Translations under genes and position numbers: made by a program
DNA from: Planctomycetota bacterium
Lineage (GTDB): Bacteria; Planctomycetota; Planctomycetia; Pirellulales; Pirellulaceae
NCBI GenBank assembly: GCA_024277285.1
Contig: JAJRVM010000191.1
Location: 1-38,897 of the forward strand
DNA: 38,897 nt
Reading direction: 5' to 3'
Notes under the pieces: model-generated
The model's input: the letters and a program-made list of their open reading frames with translations, nothing else
Database searches by the model: none
What the model was told of the DNA's origin: nothing
In this document: in pieces, positions 7,651 through 15,583 of the stretch
How positions within the stretch are numbered: the stretch's first letter is position 1
Layout of the letters: each line of letters opens with the position of its first letter

Positions 7651-9138
7651 CTACTTTTTGGTCCAATCGCGACGCTGGCGCGAGCTGGGGATCTTCATTT
7701 TTTGGCGATACTTCGTGACCGTGCGGCGCGCCACATTCATGCCCTCTTTCTTGAGTTCGCGGACCAGGTCATCGTCGCTATAGGGATGGCTCTTGTCTTC
7801 CTTGTCGACCAGTTCTTGGAGCTTCAAGCGAACGCGATCCCACGCGACGTTGTCGCCGTCATCACCCTGCGTACCGCCGACGAAGAACCTTTTCAGAGGG
7901 AACATGCCGCGCGGCGTTTGGATCCATTTGTCATCCACGGCCCGACTGACGGTGGTGACGTGGACTTTTACCGTGTCGGCGATCTGCTGCATCTTGAGCG
8001 GTACGATACACTCGGGCCCGTCGTCGAGGAATCGTTTCTGATGATCGACAATGGCCTGCGCCACTTTGGTGAGCGTTCCGCGGCGCTGTTCGATCGAATC
8101 GATCAACCACTGTGCGGAATTAAGCTTGCGTTTGATGAATTCTTTTTCTTCGGCCGTCGCCTGGCCGCTGATCAAACGGCGACGATAGTAGTCGCTGATG
8201 AACAGTCTCGGTGTACGGGCATCTTCCAATACGACGCGGTACGTGCCGTCGTCATCTTGTTCGAGCATGACATCGGGCGTGACGGTCGGTACCACCGATT
8301 CGGCGAACACGCTGCCCGGTTTCGGGTTCAGTTTGCGCAGCTGTTTCCACGCCTCTTGGATTCGCTCGATCGAGTAGCCGGTCTTGCGTTCGATTTGCGG
8401 CAACCGGTTGTCGCGCAGGTCTTCAAGGTGCCCTGAAATGAGCGTCTTGAGTTCATCGTAGTAGGGTGTGTCTGGTGTGAGTTGCAGCAGCAGGCATTCG
8501 CGCAGGTCGCGTGCGGCAATGCCGGGTGGGTCAAGGTTCTGGACGATTTTCAGAGCCGTGCGCGCCAATTCAAGTTGTTCGGGACCGGCATCTGGCGGTA
8601 GCAGGTCTTCGAGGCTGGTCTTCAAATAGCCACCGTCGCGTGCGTCGAGTGCCGAGATAATCCGCTCGGCCATCTGCTCGAGTGCCGGCTCGAGTTCCAA
8701 CTCGCCGATCTGGTGCATTAGATAGTCATTCAATGACTCGGGGCGTGATGCCACATTGGCCATCGCGTCGTGCTTGCGATCCGCTTCCTCTTCGATTCTC
8801 GATAAGCTGCGTCGCGGGCCATCGTCAAAATGATCAGGGACTTCTTTGTCCAAGTTCAATAGACGCTCGAAATCCTCGACGTTGTCCTTCGATTCGTCAA
8901 CGACCAACTCGCGTTCCGTCTCGGCCGGTGCATCCGGGTTGTCCCGTTCTTCCGGTTCTTCCGGCAGCGCGGGGTCTTGTTCCTGGACATCCAGCAGCGG
9001 GTTGTCGTTCAGCTCCTGCTCGATTCGTTCCTGAAGCGCCATGATCGGCAGTTGCAGAATCTCCATCGACTGGATCATTCGCGGCGCCAGCTTCTGGACC
9101 TGGACCTGCCGAGTATTGAGTCCTAGCGATAGTCTCAT
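7651..9138 (-). CDS. rpoN: RNA polymerase sigma-54 factor RpoN
   Basis: The 495-residue product has all three RpoN regions. Region I is Gln/Leu-rich (MRLSLGLNTRQVQVQKLAPR, then IQSMEILQLPIMALQERI). An acidic region II follows (about residues 50-110). Region III carries the core-binding and DNA-binding parts and ends with the RpoN box ARRTVTKYR (near residue 471), which reads the -24 promoter element. The frame is open 43 codons further upstream. The ATG at 9138 is preferred because region I begins exactly there and GGAAAG lies upstream. Sigma-54 needs an AAA+ activator, and none is in the window. It lies downstream of recR on the same strand, with a 393-base gap. Confidence 0.97.
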   Translation of the reverse strand: MRLSLGLNTRQVQVQKLAPRMIQSMEILQLPIMALQERIEQELNDNPLLDVQEQDPALPEEPEERDNPDAPAETERELVVDESKDNVEDFERLLNLDKEVPDHFDDGPRRSLSRIEEEADRKHDAMANVASRPESLNDYLMHQIGELELEPALEQMAERIISALDARDGGYLKTSLEDLLPPDAGPEQLELARTALKIVQNLDPPGIAARDLRECLLLQLTPDTPYYDELKTLISGHLEDLRDNRLPQIERKTGYSIERIQEAWKQLRKLNPKPGSVFAESVVPTVTPDVMLEQDDDGTYRVVLEDARTPRLFISDYYRRRLISGQATAEEKEFIKRKLNSAQWLIDSIEQRRGTLTKVAQAIVDHQKRFLDDGPECIVPLKMQQIADTVKVHVTTVSRAVDDKWIQTPRGMFPLKRFFVGGTQGDDGDNVAWDRVRLKLQELVDKEDKSHPYSDDDLVRELKKEGMNVARRTVTKYRQKMKIPSSRQRRDWTKK

Positions 9139-9531
9139 GACGAATTCAGCTTTCCATCGAAACGCAGTTGACCGTCGGCGGAGCACTTCGTTCGCCACCG
9201 TTGACGGCCTCGTTGGCAATCCATTTGCAATTGTGATCCTGACCGGCTGCCGCACTCGCTTGGGCACGTTAAGCGTGGTTTTGCTGCCGGTTCGTCGGGC
9301 CGATTGTGCGGCTTACGACCGAATTATGGCTTGGTATCCCCCCCAAAGACCTGTTGCGACGGAGCAACCGACGGCCGGTTGCGCGACGACTCGATACTCA
9401 ATTCTAGACCGCGTTGCCGTCTGAGAAAGCGGGGCAACGCGCCGGCATTCGAAGAACGTGTAATAAACCAACCCGAAGGTTGCGGCAATAGCGAAAGATT
9501 CTAGCCGGTATGGTGGGCTCTGCGCGGCACG
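9139..9531. other. Intergenic region between recR and rpoN
   Basis: 393 bases with nothing I can support. The open frames are short, without domains, and overlap the rpoN start on the opposite strand. No clear hairpin with a T-run was seen after recR. Confidence 0.5.
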
Positions 9532-10131
9532 CTAAAACTTCTGTCGTCCATTCAGGGCGTCAGCCAGAATCTCCTTGTTGGTAAACTCGAGGATACTGCC
9601 GGTCGTGATGCCGCGCGCCAAGCGGGTCATCTCCACCGGAAAATCCGCCAATAAATTGGAAACGTGCAAAGCCGTACCATCACCCTCCACGGTTGGGTTG
9701 GTTGCCATGATGATCTCTTTGAATGTGCCGGTGCGAACCCGTTCGACCAGCGCGTCGAGAGTCAGTTGGTCAGGACCTACTCCATCCAATGGAGCGATTC
9801 GACCCAGCAGTACATGGTACCGTCCGCGGTATGTCCCCGACGCCTCCAATGACATCAGGTCACGCGGTTGTTCGACCACGCACAATAGTGTTTGGTCGCG
9901 CTTGACATCTTGACAAACGCCGCATAACTCGGACTCAGCAAGATTGAAGCAGACGCTGCAGTAACGGACGTTCTGGCGTACATGCCGGATGGCGTCAGCC
10001 AATGCCAGCGCCTCCGCTTCGTTGACCCGCAACAAATGATATGCCAGCCGCTCTGCCGACTTCTTGCCAATACCTGGCAAGCGTGCCAACTGATCAATCA
10101 GATTCGCAACTGACTCCGTTAGTTGCGGCAT
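9532..10131 (-). CDS. recR: Recombination mediator RecR
   Basis: The 199-residue length is standard. The N-terminal helix-hairpin-helix (LARLPGIGKKSAERLAYHLL), the four-cysteine zinc finger (CSVCFNLAESELCGVC, about residues 58-73), the Toprim domain (LLCVVEQPRDLMSLEASGTY to IIMATNPTVEGDGTA) and a C-terminal Walker B-like part are present in order. RecR acts with RecO or RecF to load RecA on gapped DNA. It is the third gene in dnaX-ebfC-recR, a widely conserved bacterial operon. A tandem duplication of CGTTTCGGAAATG (10221-10246) lies in the gap between ebfC and recR. Confidence 0.98.
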   Translation of the reverse strand: MPQLTESVANLIDQLARLPGIGKKSAERLAYHLLRVNEAEALALADAIRHVRQNVRYCSVCFNLAESELCGVCQDVKRDQTLLCVVEQPRDLMSLEASGTYRGRYHVLLGRIAPLDGVGPDQLTLDALVERVRTGTFKEIIMATNPTVEGDGTALHVSNLLADFPVEMTRLARGITTGSILEFTNKEILADALNGRQKF

Positions 10132-10281
10132 CGTAAAACCTGCTAGATGGGAAGGATCGGCTCGGCCTCGAACGCCGCGTGCCGGATGAAAGTTAGTCCG
10201 CAGTCGGCGCCATGCGCCATCGTTTCGGAAATGCGTTTCGGAAATGCATATGCGGGCCAGCTATCGCCCCGTGGGACCCAG

Positions 10282-10638
10282 TCACTTCGAGCCACTCGAC
10301 AATTGATCGATCGCTTCATTGAGTCCGGGTAAATCAAGCCCACCGGCCAGCGATTGCATCGCCTCTTGATGCATTTGTTGTGCCTTGACTCTGACCTGGT
10401 TCATCGCTCCAGGAAGCAACTCCTCCAACATCTCGACGTCGCCATCCGCCAGCAACGTCGGGTCAATCTTGACACGCACGACTTCACCCAGCCCGTTAGC
10501 CTCAATCGTAACCATGCCACCACCCGCCGCGCCGGTGACCCGAGCGCTCTTGAGCTGGTCGTTGATCTGCTGTATCTTGCCGCCCATCTGTTGGGCGTTT
10601 TTCATTAGCGACGCGATGTTGCCAATATCTTTGATCAT
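10282..10638 (-). CDS. ebfC: YbaB/EbfC family nucleoid-associated protein
   Basis: The 118-residue product has the YbaB/EbfC pattern: an N-terminal coiled helix (SLMKNAQQMGGKIQQINDQL), a Gly-rich beta segment (TGAAGGGMVTIEANGLGEVV) and a C-terminal helix. The family forms small dimers that bind DNA and is almost always encoded between dnaX and recR, as here. The frame is open to 10743, but that extension is the translation of a 14-bp tandem repeat. The ATG at 10638 has AAGGAAAA upstream and gives the normal length. Confidence 0.96.
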   Translation of the reverse strand: MIKDIGNIASLMKNAQQMGGKIQQINDQLKSARVTGAAGGGMVTIEANGLGEVVRVKIDPTLLADGDVEMLEELLPGAMNQVRVKAQQMHQEAMQSLAGGLDLPGLNEAIDQLSSGSK

Positions 10639-10651
10639 GAATTCAGTTTTC

Positions 10652-10718
10652 CTTGTTGTCTCGCTCGATCCTTGTTGTCCCGCTCGAATTGTCCCGCTCG
10701 AATTGTCCCGCTCAAGTT
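10652..10718. repeat. 14-bp tandem repeat in the ebfC leader
   Basis: The unit GTCCCGCTCGAATT is present in about four imperfect copies, with the first two lengthened to 19-20 bases by an added CTTGTT. It lies between the dnaX stop and the ebfC start and includes the leader just before the ebfC ribosome binding site. Confidence 0.8.
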
Positions 10719-10799
10719 GCCCTGGCAGGTTCTCCCGCTTCATCTCTGCCTCAGGCCAAAGCCGGTCCGGCCGGACGAATCGATTGCCGCGTTTTCCGC

Positions 10800-10887
10800 C
10801 ATGCTACGACACCATGCTACGACACCATGTTACGACACCATGTTACGACACCATGTTACGACACCATGTTACGACACCATGTTACGA
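10800..10887. repeat. 13-bp tandem repeat overlapping the dnaX stop codon
   Basis: Six full copies and one partial copy of CATGYTACGACAC run from 10800 to 10887. The dnaX TAA (10882-10884) lies in the last, partial copy. On the dnaX strand every unit contains TAA. The period is not a multiple of three, so the array puts stop codons in all three frames right after dnaX. There are no spacers, so it is not a CRISPR. Confidence 0.95.
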
Positions 10888-12810
10888 ATCGGCGCGTCGT
10901 GGTCGCGGCACGTCGACCTTGATCACTTCCGCATCAAACAGGTCGACCGCCTGACGCACAAAGGGATGGTTTTCCTTTTCCCGCATCAACTGAAACATTG
11001 AAGGAGCTGCTGGCGCATTCTGCTTGCGTTCCGGTTCAGGTATCACCGCCAGATCGATCCGAATTCGCCGGCCAACCATCTGGCTGATCTTCTTTTCCAG
11101 CTGTGCTTTTCGCTCCGGCTGTTCGCAGGACTCCTTTTGCAGAGTATACGCTTCGCGGAAGTGCACAACCAGGGAATCTGGCGAGGAAATGACGACGTGG
11201 TCGTAATAGGAAGCAAAGTCGGAGGTCATATCTCCAATCTGGTCAAGTGCTTGCTTCCAAAGCGAGTCAGCCGTTCGGTCGGTCAGTTCCTGCTGGGCGC
11301 TGGAAGCCGACACCGTGGCAGCGCCGACATCCGTGTTGGAACCCGCCGTAAGGGCTTCCGAACTGGCAATAGCGGGCTCGGCCGCAGGGAGGCCCGTCGA
11401 AGGAGTCGGCGTAGTAGTAGGAGCTGCAGTAGTTTTCGCCCCAGTGGGGTGGGGTGCTGCGGTGTGCGTGTTTACCTCCGTGGCACTGTTAGGTTCGGAG
11501 GTCGCTGCCGGACGCGTTACGGCCGACGGCTTTTTTTTTTCCGCGGTGCCTGAAGGCAGCCCCGCTGGGGGCGACGTCGTGGTCGCCTGTGGTGCGCGCG
11601 GCGCAGGACTTGTGCCGTCTCGAACCTGAGCTATCAGCGTCGCCAATTGGTCCAAGTTCTCCAGGTTACAAACGCGGACGATCGCGATTTCCAACAACGT
11701 GCGTGGCTGAGTGCTTTGACGCATGCGGGTGACTGCCTGGTCCAGGATTTCAAACGTCGCCAACGTCGTCTCCAGACCGAACTGCTTGCCGGTTTTGGCG
11801 AGATCAGCGTGATCGCCGGTAGCTGCCAACCGCATCATTTCGGCGGGGCACCCTAACGAGGCGACCATCATGTCACGCATGTAGCCGAGCAATTGCTCAG
11901 CCAACTGGCCACAGTCGACGCCATCGGCGACCGCGTCGTCCAGTGCGCCGAGCGCTCCGGCAGCATCGCGATTGATCATGTGGTCTGTCACTGCGGCCAA
12001 ACGTCCGGCCGCAGCGGTGCCGAGCATCTGGTGTACATCTTCCAGAGTGATGGGACCGCTGCAGTAAGCCATCAATTGTTCCAGCAACGACTGGCTATCG
12101 CGCATGGAACCTTCCGCGCGTCGCGCTAACAGTTGTAATGCCTCAGGATCGGCTTGGCGTCCTTCGTTTGTGACAATGAACTCCAACCGGCCGACAATCG
12201 ATGGCACGTCGACTGGGGCGAAGTCGTAACGTTGGCAGCGCGACAGAACCGTGATCGGGATTTTCTGCGGATCAGTCGTGCAGAAAATAAACTTGACGTG
12301 CGCCGGAGGCTCTTCCAACGTCTTGAGCAGCGCGTTGAAGGCGGCCGTGGTCAGCATGTGCACTTCATCAATGATGTAGATCTTGTAACGCGCGCGACTC
12401 GGACGCACATTGGCGTTGGAACGCAGTTGGCGGATCTCGTCGATGCCGCGGTTGCTGGCACCGTCAATCTCGATTACATCAACATCCTCGCCCGCGTCGA
12501 TCGCACGGCAAATGTCATTGTCGTTGTCCGGATTGGGAGTCGGACCGTTGGGGGCATTCAAAGCTTTGGCGAAGATGCGCGCCGTGGACGTTTTGCCAAC
12601 CCCCCGAGCACCGGTGAACAGGTAGGCGTGCCCGACGCGATTCGTGTTGATCGCATTGATCAGGGCCTGGGCCATTTGCTGCTGACCCACCAGGTCGTCG
12701 AACGAGAGGGGCCGGTAACGGCGCGCCACCACGACGTAAGAAGAGCCCGACGATGTTGCACTGTCAGGGGACGTTGCGGGGGCCTCAGAGGAAGAATCGT
12801 CGTTTGGCAT
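10882..12810 (-). CDS. dnaX: DNA polymerase III gamma/tau subunit DnaX
   Basis: The 642-residue clamp-loader ATPase starts with VARRYRPLSFDDLVGQ and carries Walker A (GARGVGKTS), Walker B (YIIDEVHML) and the SRC motif (TVLSRCQRYDF). A Pro/Ala/Thr-rich linker (residues about 410-520) leads to the tau C-terminal domain. The family's four-cysteine zinc module between Walker A and IEIDGASN is mostly lost: only one Cys (in DICRAI) remains. An A10 run at codons 424-427 probably yields a short gamma form (separate entry). The open frame extends 124 codons upstream, but that part is the translated SRP RNA gene. I therefore take the ATG at 12810, just before the conserved start. It is first in dnaX-ebfC-recR. 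Confidence 0.96.
   Translation of the reverse strand: MPNDDSSSEAPATSPDSATSSGSSYVVVARRYRPLSFDDLVGQQQMAQALINAINTNRVGHAYLFTGARGVGKTSTARIFAKALNAPNGPTPNPDNDNDICRAIDAGEDVDVIEIDGASNRGIDEIRQLRSNANVRPSRARYKIYIIDEVHMLTTAAFNALLKTLEEPPAHVKFIFCTTDPQKIPITVLSRCQRYDFAPVDVPSIVGRLEFIVTNEGRQADPEALQLLARRAEGSMRDSQSLLEQLMAYCSGPITLEDVHQMLGTAAAGRLAAVTDHMINRDAAGALGALDDAVADGVDCGQLAEQLLGYMRDMMVASLGCPAEMMRLAATGDHADLAKTGKQFGLETTLATFEILDQAVTRMRQSTQPRTLLEIAIVRVCNLENLDQLATLIAQVRDGTSPAPRAPQATTTSPPAGLPSGTAEKKKPSAVTRPAATSEPNSATEVNTHTAAPHPTGAKTTAAPTTTPTPSTGLPAAEPAIASSEALTAGSNTDVGAATVSASSAQQELTDRTADSLWKQALDQIGDMTSDFASYYDHVVISSPDSLVVHFREAYTLQKESCEQPERKAQLEKKISQMVGRRIRIDLAVIPEPERKQNAPAAPSMFQLMREKENHPFVRQAVDLFDAEVIKVDVPRPRRADS
11531..11540 (-). 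promoter_or_regulatory. A10 slippery run in dnaX, candidate site for gamma production
   Basis: On the coding strand, ten consecutive A residues cover codons GAA AAA AAA AAG (E424-K427). An extra A, or a -1 ribosomal shift, leads to a stop after 13 more codons (about 440 residues). Loss of one A leads to a stop after four codons (about 430 residues). In E. coli a ribosomal frameshift and in Thermus thermophilus polymerase slippage on an A9 run make a gamma protein of very similar length from dnaX. The position, at the boundary between the clamp-loader core and the linker, fits. Use in this organism is inferred. Confidence 0.7.
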
Positions 12811-12851
12811 GGTCGCAGAGCCCCAGTCAGCTGCTGAAATGGCATACTGCC

Positions 12852-12915
12852 AATCGGTGTCGTGCGCATCGGCACGATACGAATCGACACTATACAAATC
12901 GGCACTATACGGACG
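12852..12915. repeat. 15-bp tandem repeat between dnaX and the SRP RNA gene
   Basis: About four imperfect copies of CGGCACTATACGAAT follow one another. They fill the gap between the 3' end of the SRP RNA gene and the dnaX start on the leftward transcript. No terminator is seen here, so the two may share a transcript. Confidence 0.75.
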
Positions 12916-12944
12916 AACAGATGCGATCGAAGAGAGAGAATGGC

Positions 12945-13077
12945 CCGCACCGACTGCCCTCAAGAGGCCCTCGCACAAGGGTACCCCGTTTAGGGCTGCT
13001 CCTGTTACGGCCTGACCCGGTTCACGGTTCCCCCTCGCGAGGGCCACTTGAAGGCAGTAGAGCGGTCGCTCCACAGT
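12945..13077 (-). ncRNA. ffs: Small bacterial signal recognition particle RNA (4.5S type)
   Basis: On the minus strand the conserved apical domain GGTCAGGCCGTAACAGGAGC is followed by AGCC, close to the universal GGUCAGG...GGAGCAGCC core that binds Ffh. Its flanks pair over a long rod: CTGCC-TCAAG-GGCCCTCGC on the 5' side (13057-13037) with GCGAGGGCC-CTTGA-GGCAG on the 3' side (12974-12954). CCGC/GCGG can extend the stem to 13065/12945. The loop reads GUAACA instead of the common GGAA tetraloop. The 5' end is set from the promoter just upstream and is approximate, as is the 3' end. Placement directly before dnaX-ybaB-recR matches the gene order in Bacillus. Confidence 0.93.
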
Positions 13078-13083
13078 CCTCAT

Positions 13084-13112
13084 GTTGTAAGCGCTCGCCG
13101 CAGTTTCGTCAA
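13084..13112 (-). promoter_or_regulatory. Sigma-70 promoter of the SRP RNA gene
   Basis: On the minus strand, TTGACG (13112-13107) and TACAAC (13089-13084) are separated by exactly 17 bases. Transcription would start near 13077, shortly before the first paired bases of the SRP RNA. It may also serve dnaX-ebfC-recR. Confidence 0.7.
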
Positions 13113-13419
13113 AGGGCCATCCGCAGTTTTGCGGCGCTCGGGGATGATGGTTTCCACCCCCCAGGACTGAGCCCCGAGGCAAACGGCCGGGAATTGCGGC
13201 CGGCTTTCACTCCGGTCGACTTTGTGGTGTTCTTGCTCCCGATTTGCAATGCGAGCCGTCCTTTCCTATGCTCGGCAAGGCGGAATTGTCGTACCAATGG
13301 GGCTTTTCCGAGGTGTAGGAGGTGAGTATCTTCCTGCGCAGAGGGTACCACCTCGGGCCGACGCTGCCGGCCCCACCGCTTGGGGTGTGCAACAGAAACT
13401 GAACTTTGGGAAACGGATC

Positions 13420-14382
13420 GTGAATCTGAACGAAAATGCGGTCGCTCTGGTGCGTCAGCTGGACGTGCAAACGGGCGGTCTCGATACGGGCTGTCTGAAT
13501 GTGGCGCGGGCGAAACTCGATTGTGGCTGCGACGTCATTGATTGTGGAGTGCATGTCGACGGGGGAACGGAAGCTGGGTTGTTAATGGCGAAAATTTGCC
13601 TTGCCGGGCTTGGCAAGGTCCGTTTGGAGGCGGGTGACACCGCCCTTTGGCGAGGGCCTTGGGTGCGTGTGACCACGGACCAACCGGTTGCCGCGTGTAT
13701 GGCGTCACAATATGCCGGTTGGCCACTCAGTTATGACGACTATTTTGCAATGGGATCAGGGCCGATGCGCGCGGCACGGGGTCGGGAACCGGTCTTCGAC
13801 AAGATCGGGTGTCAGGAGCAACCGACGTCGGTTGTCGGCGTGCTGGAGAGTGCGAAGCTGCCGCCCGATTCCGTTTGCCGCGACATTGCTCGGCAATGCC
13901 AGGTCGAACCTGACCAGGTGACGTTGCTCGTTGCACGCACGGCCAGCCTGGCTGGGACAGTGCAAATCGTTGCCCGCACGCTCGAAACGGCGTTGCACAA
14001 ACTACTCGAGTTAGGGTTCGACCTGAATCGCGTGGTTGCTGGTACCGGTGCCGCGCCACTGCCACCGGTGGCGGGCGATGATCTGGTCGGTATTGGCCGT
14101 ACCAATGACGCCGTGCTCTACGGCGGGTTGGTTACACTATGGGTTCGTGGCGATGACCAGTCGATCCGTGAAATCGGGCCGCGTGTGCCCAGTTCCGCAT
14201 CTCCCGATTACGGTCGGCCGTTCGCCGAAGTGTTCGAGCACTACGATCGCGACTTTTATCGTATTGACCCTCTGCTGTTCAGCCCCAGCGAAATCCATTT
14301 CGTCAATATGCAGTCGGGCCGCTGGCATCGGTTTGGCACGTCCAATCCGGAAGTGCTGCAACTCTCATTCACCGGTTCGTGA
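13420..14382 (+). CDS. mch: Methenyltetrahydromethanopterin cyclohydrolase Mch
   Basis: The enzyme interconverts methenyl- and formyl-H4MPT in the archaeal-type C1 pathway also found in methylotrophs and planctomycetes. The sequence shows family signatures such as CGVHVDGGTEAG, GPWVRVTTDQPVAACMASQY, YFAMGSGPMRAAR and GRTNDAVLYGG. The frame is open from 13222, but the usual Mch N-terminus (NLNENAVALVRQL) starts at the GTG at 13420, with GGGAAA upstream, and gives 320 residues, the normal size. The upstream extension overlaps the SRP promoter region and has no homology I recognise. The ATP-grasp gene follows after 36 bases and is probably cotranscribed. Folding and H4MPT synthesis genes are not in view. 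Confidence 0.95.
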   Translation: MNLNENAVALVRQLDVQTGGLDTGCLNVARAKLDCGCDVIDCGVHVDGGTEAGLLMAKICLAGLGKVRLEAGDTALWRGPWVRVTTDQPVAACMASQYAGWPLSYDDYFAMGSGPMRAARGREPVFDKIGCQEQPTSVVGVLESAKLPPDSVCRDIARQCQVEPDQVTLLVARTASLAGTVQIVARTLETALHKLLELGFDLNRVVAGTGAAPLPPVAGDDLVGIGRTNDAVLYGGLVTLWVRGDDQSIREIGPRVPSSASPDYGRPFAEVFEHYDRDFYRIDPLLFSPSEIHFVNMQSGRWHRFGTSNPEVLQLSFTGS

Positions 14383-14418
14383 GCAACGGACTCGAACAGA
14401 GCAGGGATTCCGAAGCGA

Positions 14419-15315
14419 ATGAGCAGCGCCACGCGTATCGCCGTGCTGACGACACCGGATAGCTGGTATTGGCGCGATCTGTGCCGGGCCGCCGAGGGAC
14501 GTTATCAACTCGATTGCATTGCCTTTCAGGATTTGCAGGCGGCCGTGGGAGACGTGCGCACAGCGTCTGTCGGCACGGATGAGCACGACTTGAGCAGCTA
14601 TGACGCGGTGCTCGTCCGAACCATGCCACCCGGCTCCCTGGAGCAGGTCGTGTTCCGCATGAATGCGTTGGCCCAAATCGAACGACTGGGCACCTGTGTC
14701 ATCAACCCGGCGCGATCGCTCGAGATCGCGATCGACAAGTACCTGACCCTGGCACGTCTCGCCGAATATGGCCTGCGCGTGCCTCCGACTCTGACGTGCC
14801 AATCGTGGCAGCAAGCAATGGAAGCGTTCACGCTGCTCGGTAGCGATGTCGTGGTCAAGCCGGTTTTCGGCGGCGAAGGGCGTGGGATCACTCGCATCGA
14901 CGACCCTGCGTTGGCGCAGCGCGCTTTCAAGATGCTCGAACAACTGGGTGCGGTTATCTACTTGCAGCAATATATCCCTCATCAAGGTTGCGATTACCGG
15001 TTGCTCGTCACTGGCGAAGCGGTGCTGGGTATGCGCCGTTGCAACGCGACGGACTGGCGCACCAACGTCAGCCGCGGAGCGGTCACGGAGCCACTCGAAG
15101 TAACCGATTCCCTTCGCGACCTGGCACTCACCGCGGCCCACGCCGTCAGTTGTCCGTTGGCAGGTGTCGACCTGCTGCCGGGGCTCAATGGCGAACTGTA
15201 TGTGCTCGAAGTGAACGCCGTGCCTGGGTGGAAAGCATTGGCTCGGACGCTGCATGTGGATGTGGCCCGCGTAGTGCTGGAGCAGGTTGACCGACAAGTC
15301 GGTCTGCGGAAGTAG
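14419..15315 (+). CDS. RimK-like ATP-grasp ligase, probably an H4MPT-pathway (MptN-like) enzyme
   Basis: The 298-residue protein matches the ATP-grasp fold. An N-terminal domain ends near INPARSLEIAIDKYLTLARL, the nucleotide-binding segment includes DVVVKPVFGGEGRGI, and the metal-binding end is GVDLLPGLNGELYVLEVNAVPGW. RimK-type enzymes add amino acids, often glutamate, to a carboxyl group. A RimK-like ATP-grasp gene beside mch is known in H4MPT gene clusters of methylotrophic bacteria, where a role in building or glutamylating the cofactor is suspected. Context (36 bases after mch) supports that role. The exact acceptor cannot be told from sequence. Confidence 0.88.
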   Translation: MSSATRIAVLTTPDSWYWRDLCRAAEGRYQLDCIAFQDLQAAVGDVRTASVGTDEHDLSSYDAVLVRTMPPGSLEQVVFRMNALAQIERLGTCVINPARSLEIAIDKYLTLARLAEYGLRVPPTLTCQSWQQAMEAFTLLGSDVVVKPVFGGEGRGITRIDDPALAQRAFKMLEQLGAVIYLQQYIPHQGCDYRLLVTGEAVLGMRRCNATDWRTNVSRGAVTEPLEVTDSLRDLALTAAHAVSCPLAGVDLLPGLNGELYVLEVNAVPGWKALARTLHVDVARVVLEQVDRQVGLRK

Positions 15316-15363
15316 CTCGACGATCTCAGTAACCCAAGTTGACGCGACGTCCAAAGCGGCTGT

Positions 15364-15540
15364 TCAGTCATCCACCGCGACGATCTTGCATTCTGGCAGG
15401 GACTTGCGCAATCGTGCAACGACCTTTGGCGGGATCCACGAATTCCACAGCGTCAGCTCACGGGCTGGCCGTTGCCTTGTCGCAACGTAATCCACTAAAC
15501 GCTTTTCTTTGCCCGTAATCTTCTTTGCCCTTGAACAAAG
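15364..15540 (-). pseudogene. C-terminal fragment resembling a planctomycete leucine-rich-repeat protein
   Basis: The last residues of a leftward frame read ELTLWNSWIPPKVVARLRK followed by SLPECKIVAVDD and a stop. The spacing Leu-x-Leu, Ile, then Leu-Pro-x-Cys-x-Ile is typical of the end of RNI-like leucine-rich-repeat proteins. No preceding repeats exist: upstream the frame runs into a degenerate tRNA-like sequence and stops. I read it as the tail of a lost gene. A chance frame remains possible. Confidence 0.35.
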
Positions 15541-15583
15541 CGGCTCCGCAGCGGCAGCAGCGAGCCATTTGTACCGATGTCGT

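Noticed and set aside
7702..8436. Rightward 244-codon frame
   Set aside because: Antisense shadow of rpoN.
10800..10887. CRISPR-like array
   Set aside because: Units of 13 bp follow one another with no spacers.
12811..13182. 124-codon N-terminal extension of dnaX
   Set aside because: It is the translated SRP RNA gene and a tandem repeat, and the DnaX family starts at VARRYRPLSFDD.
13222..13419. 66-codon N-terminal extension of mch
   Set aside because: No homology to the family. The GTG at 13420 gives the right start and length.
14365..15354. Leftward 329-codon frame
   Set aside because: Antisense shadow of the ATP-grasp gene.
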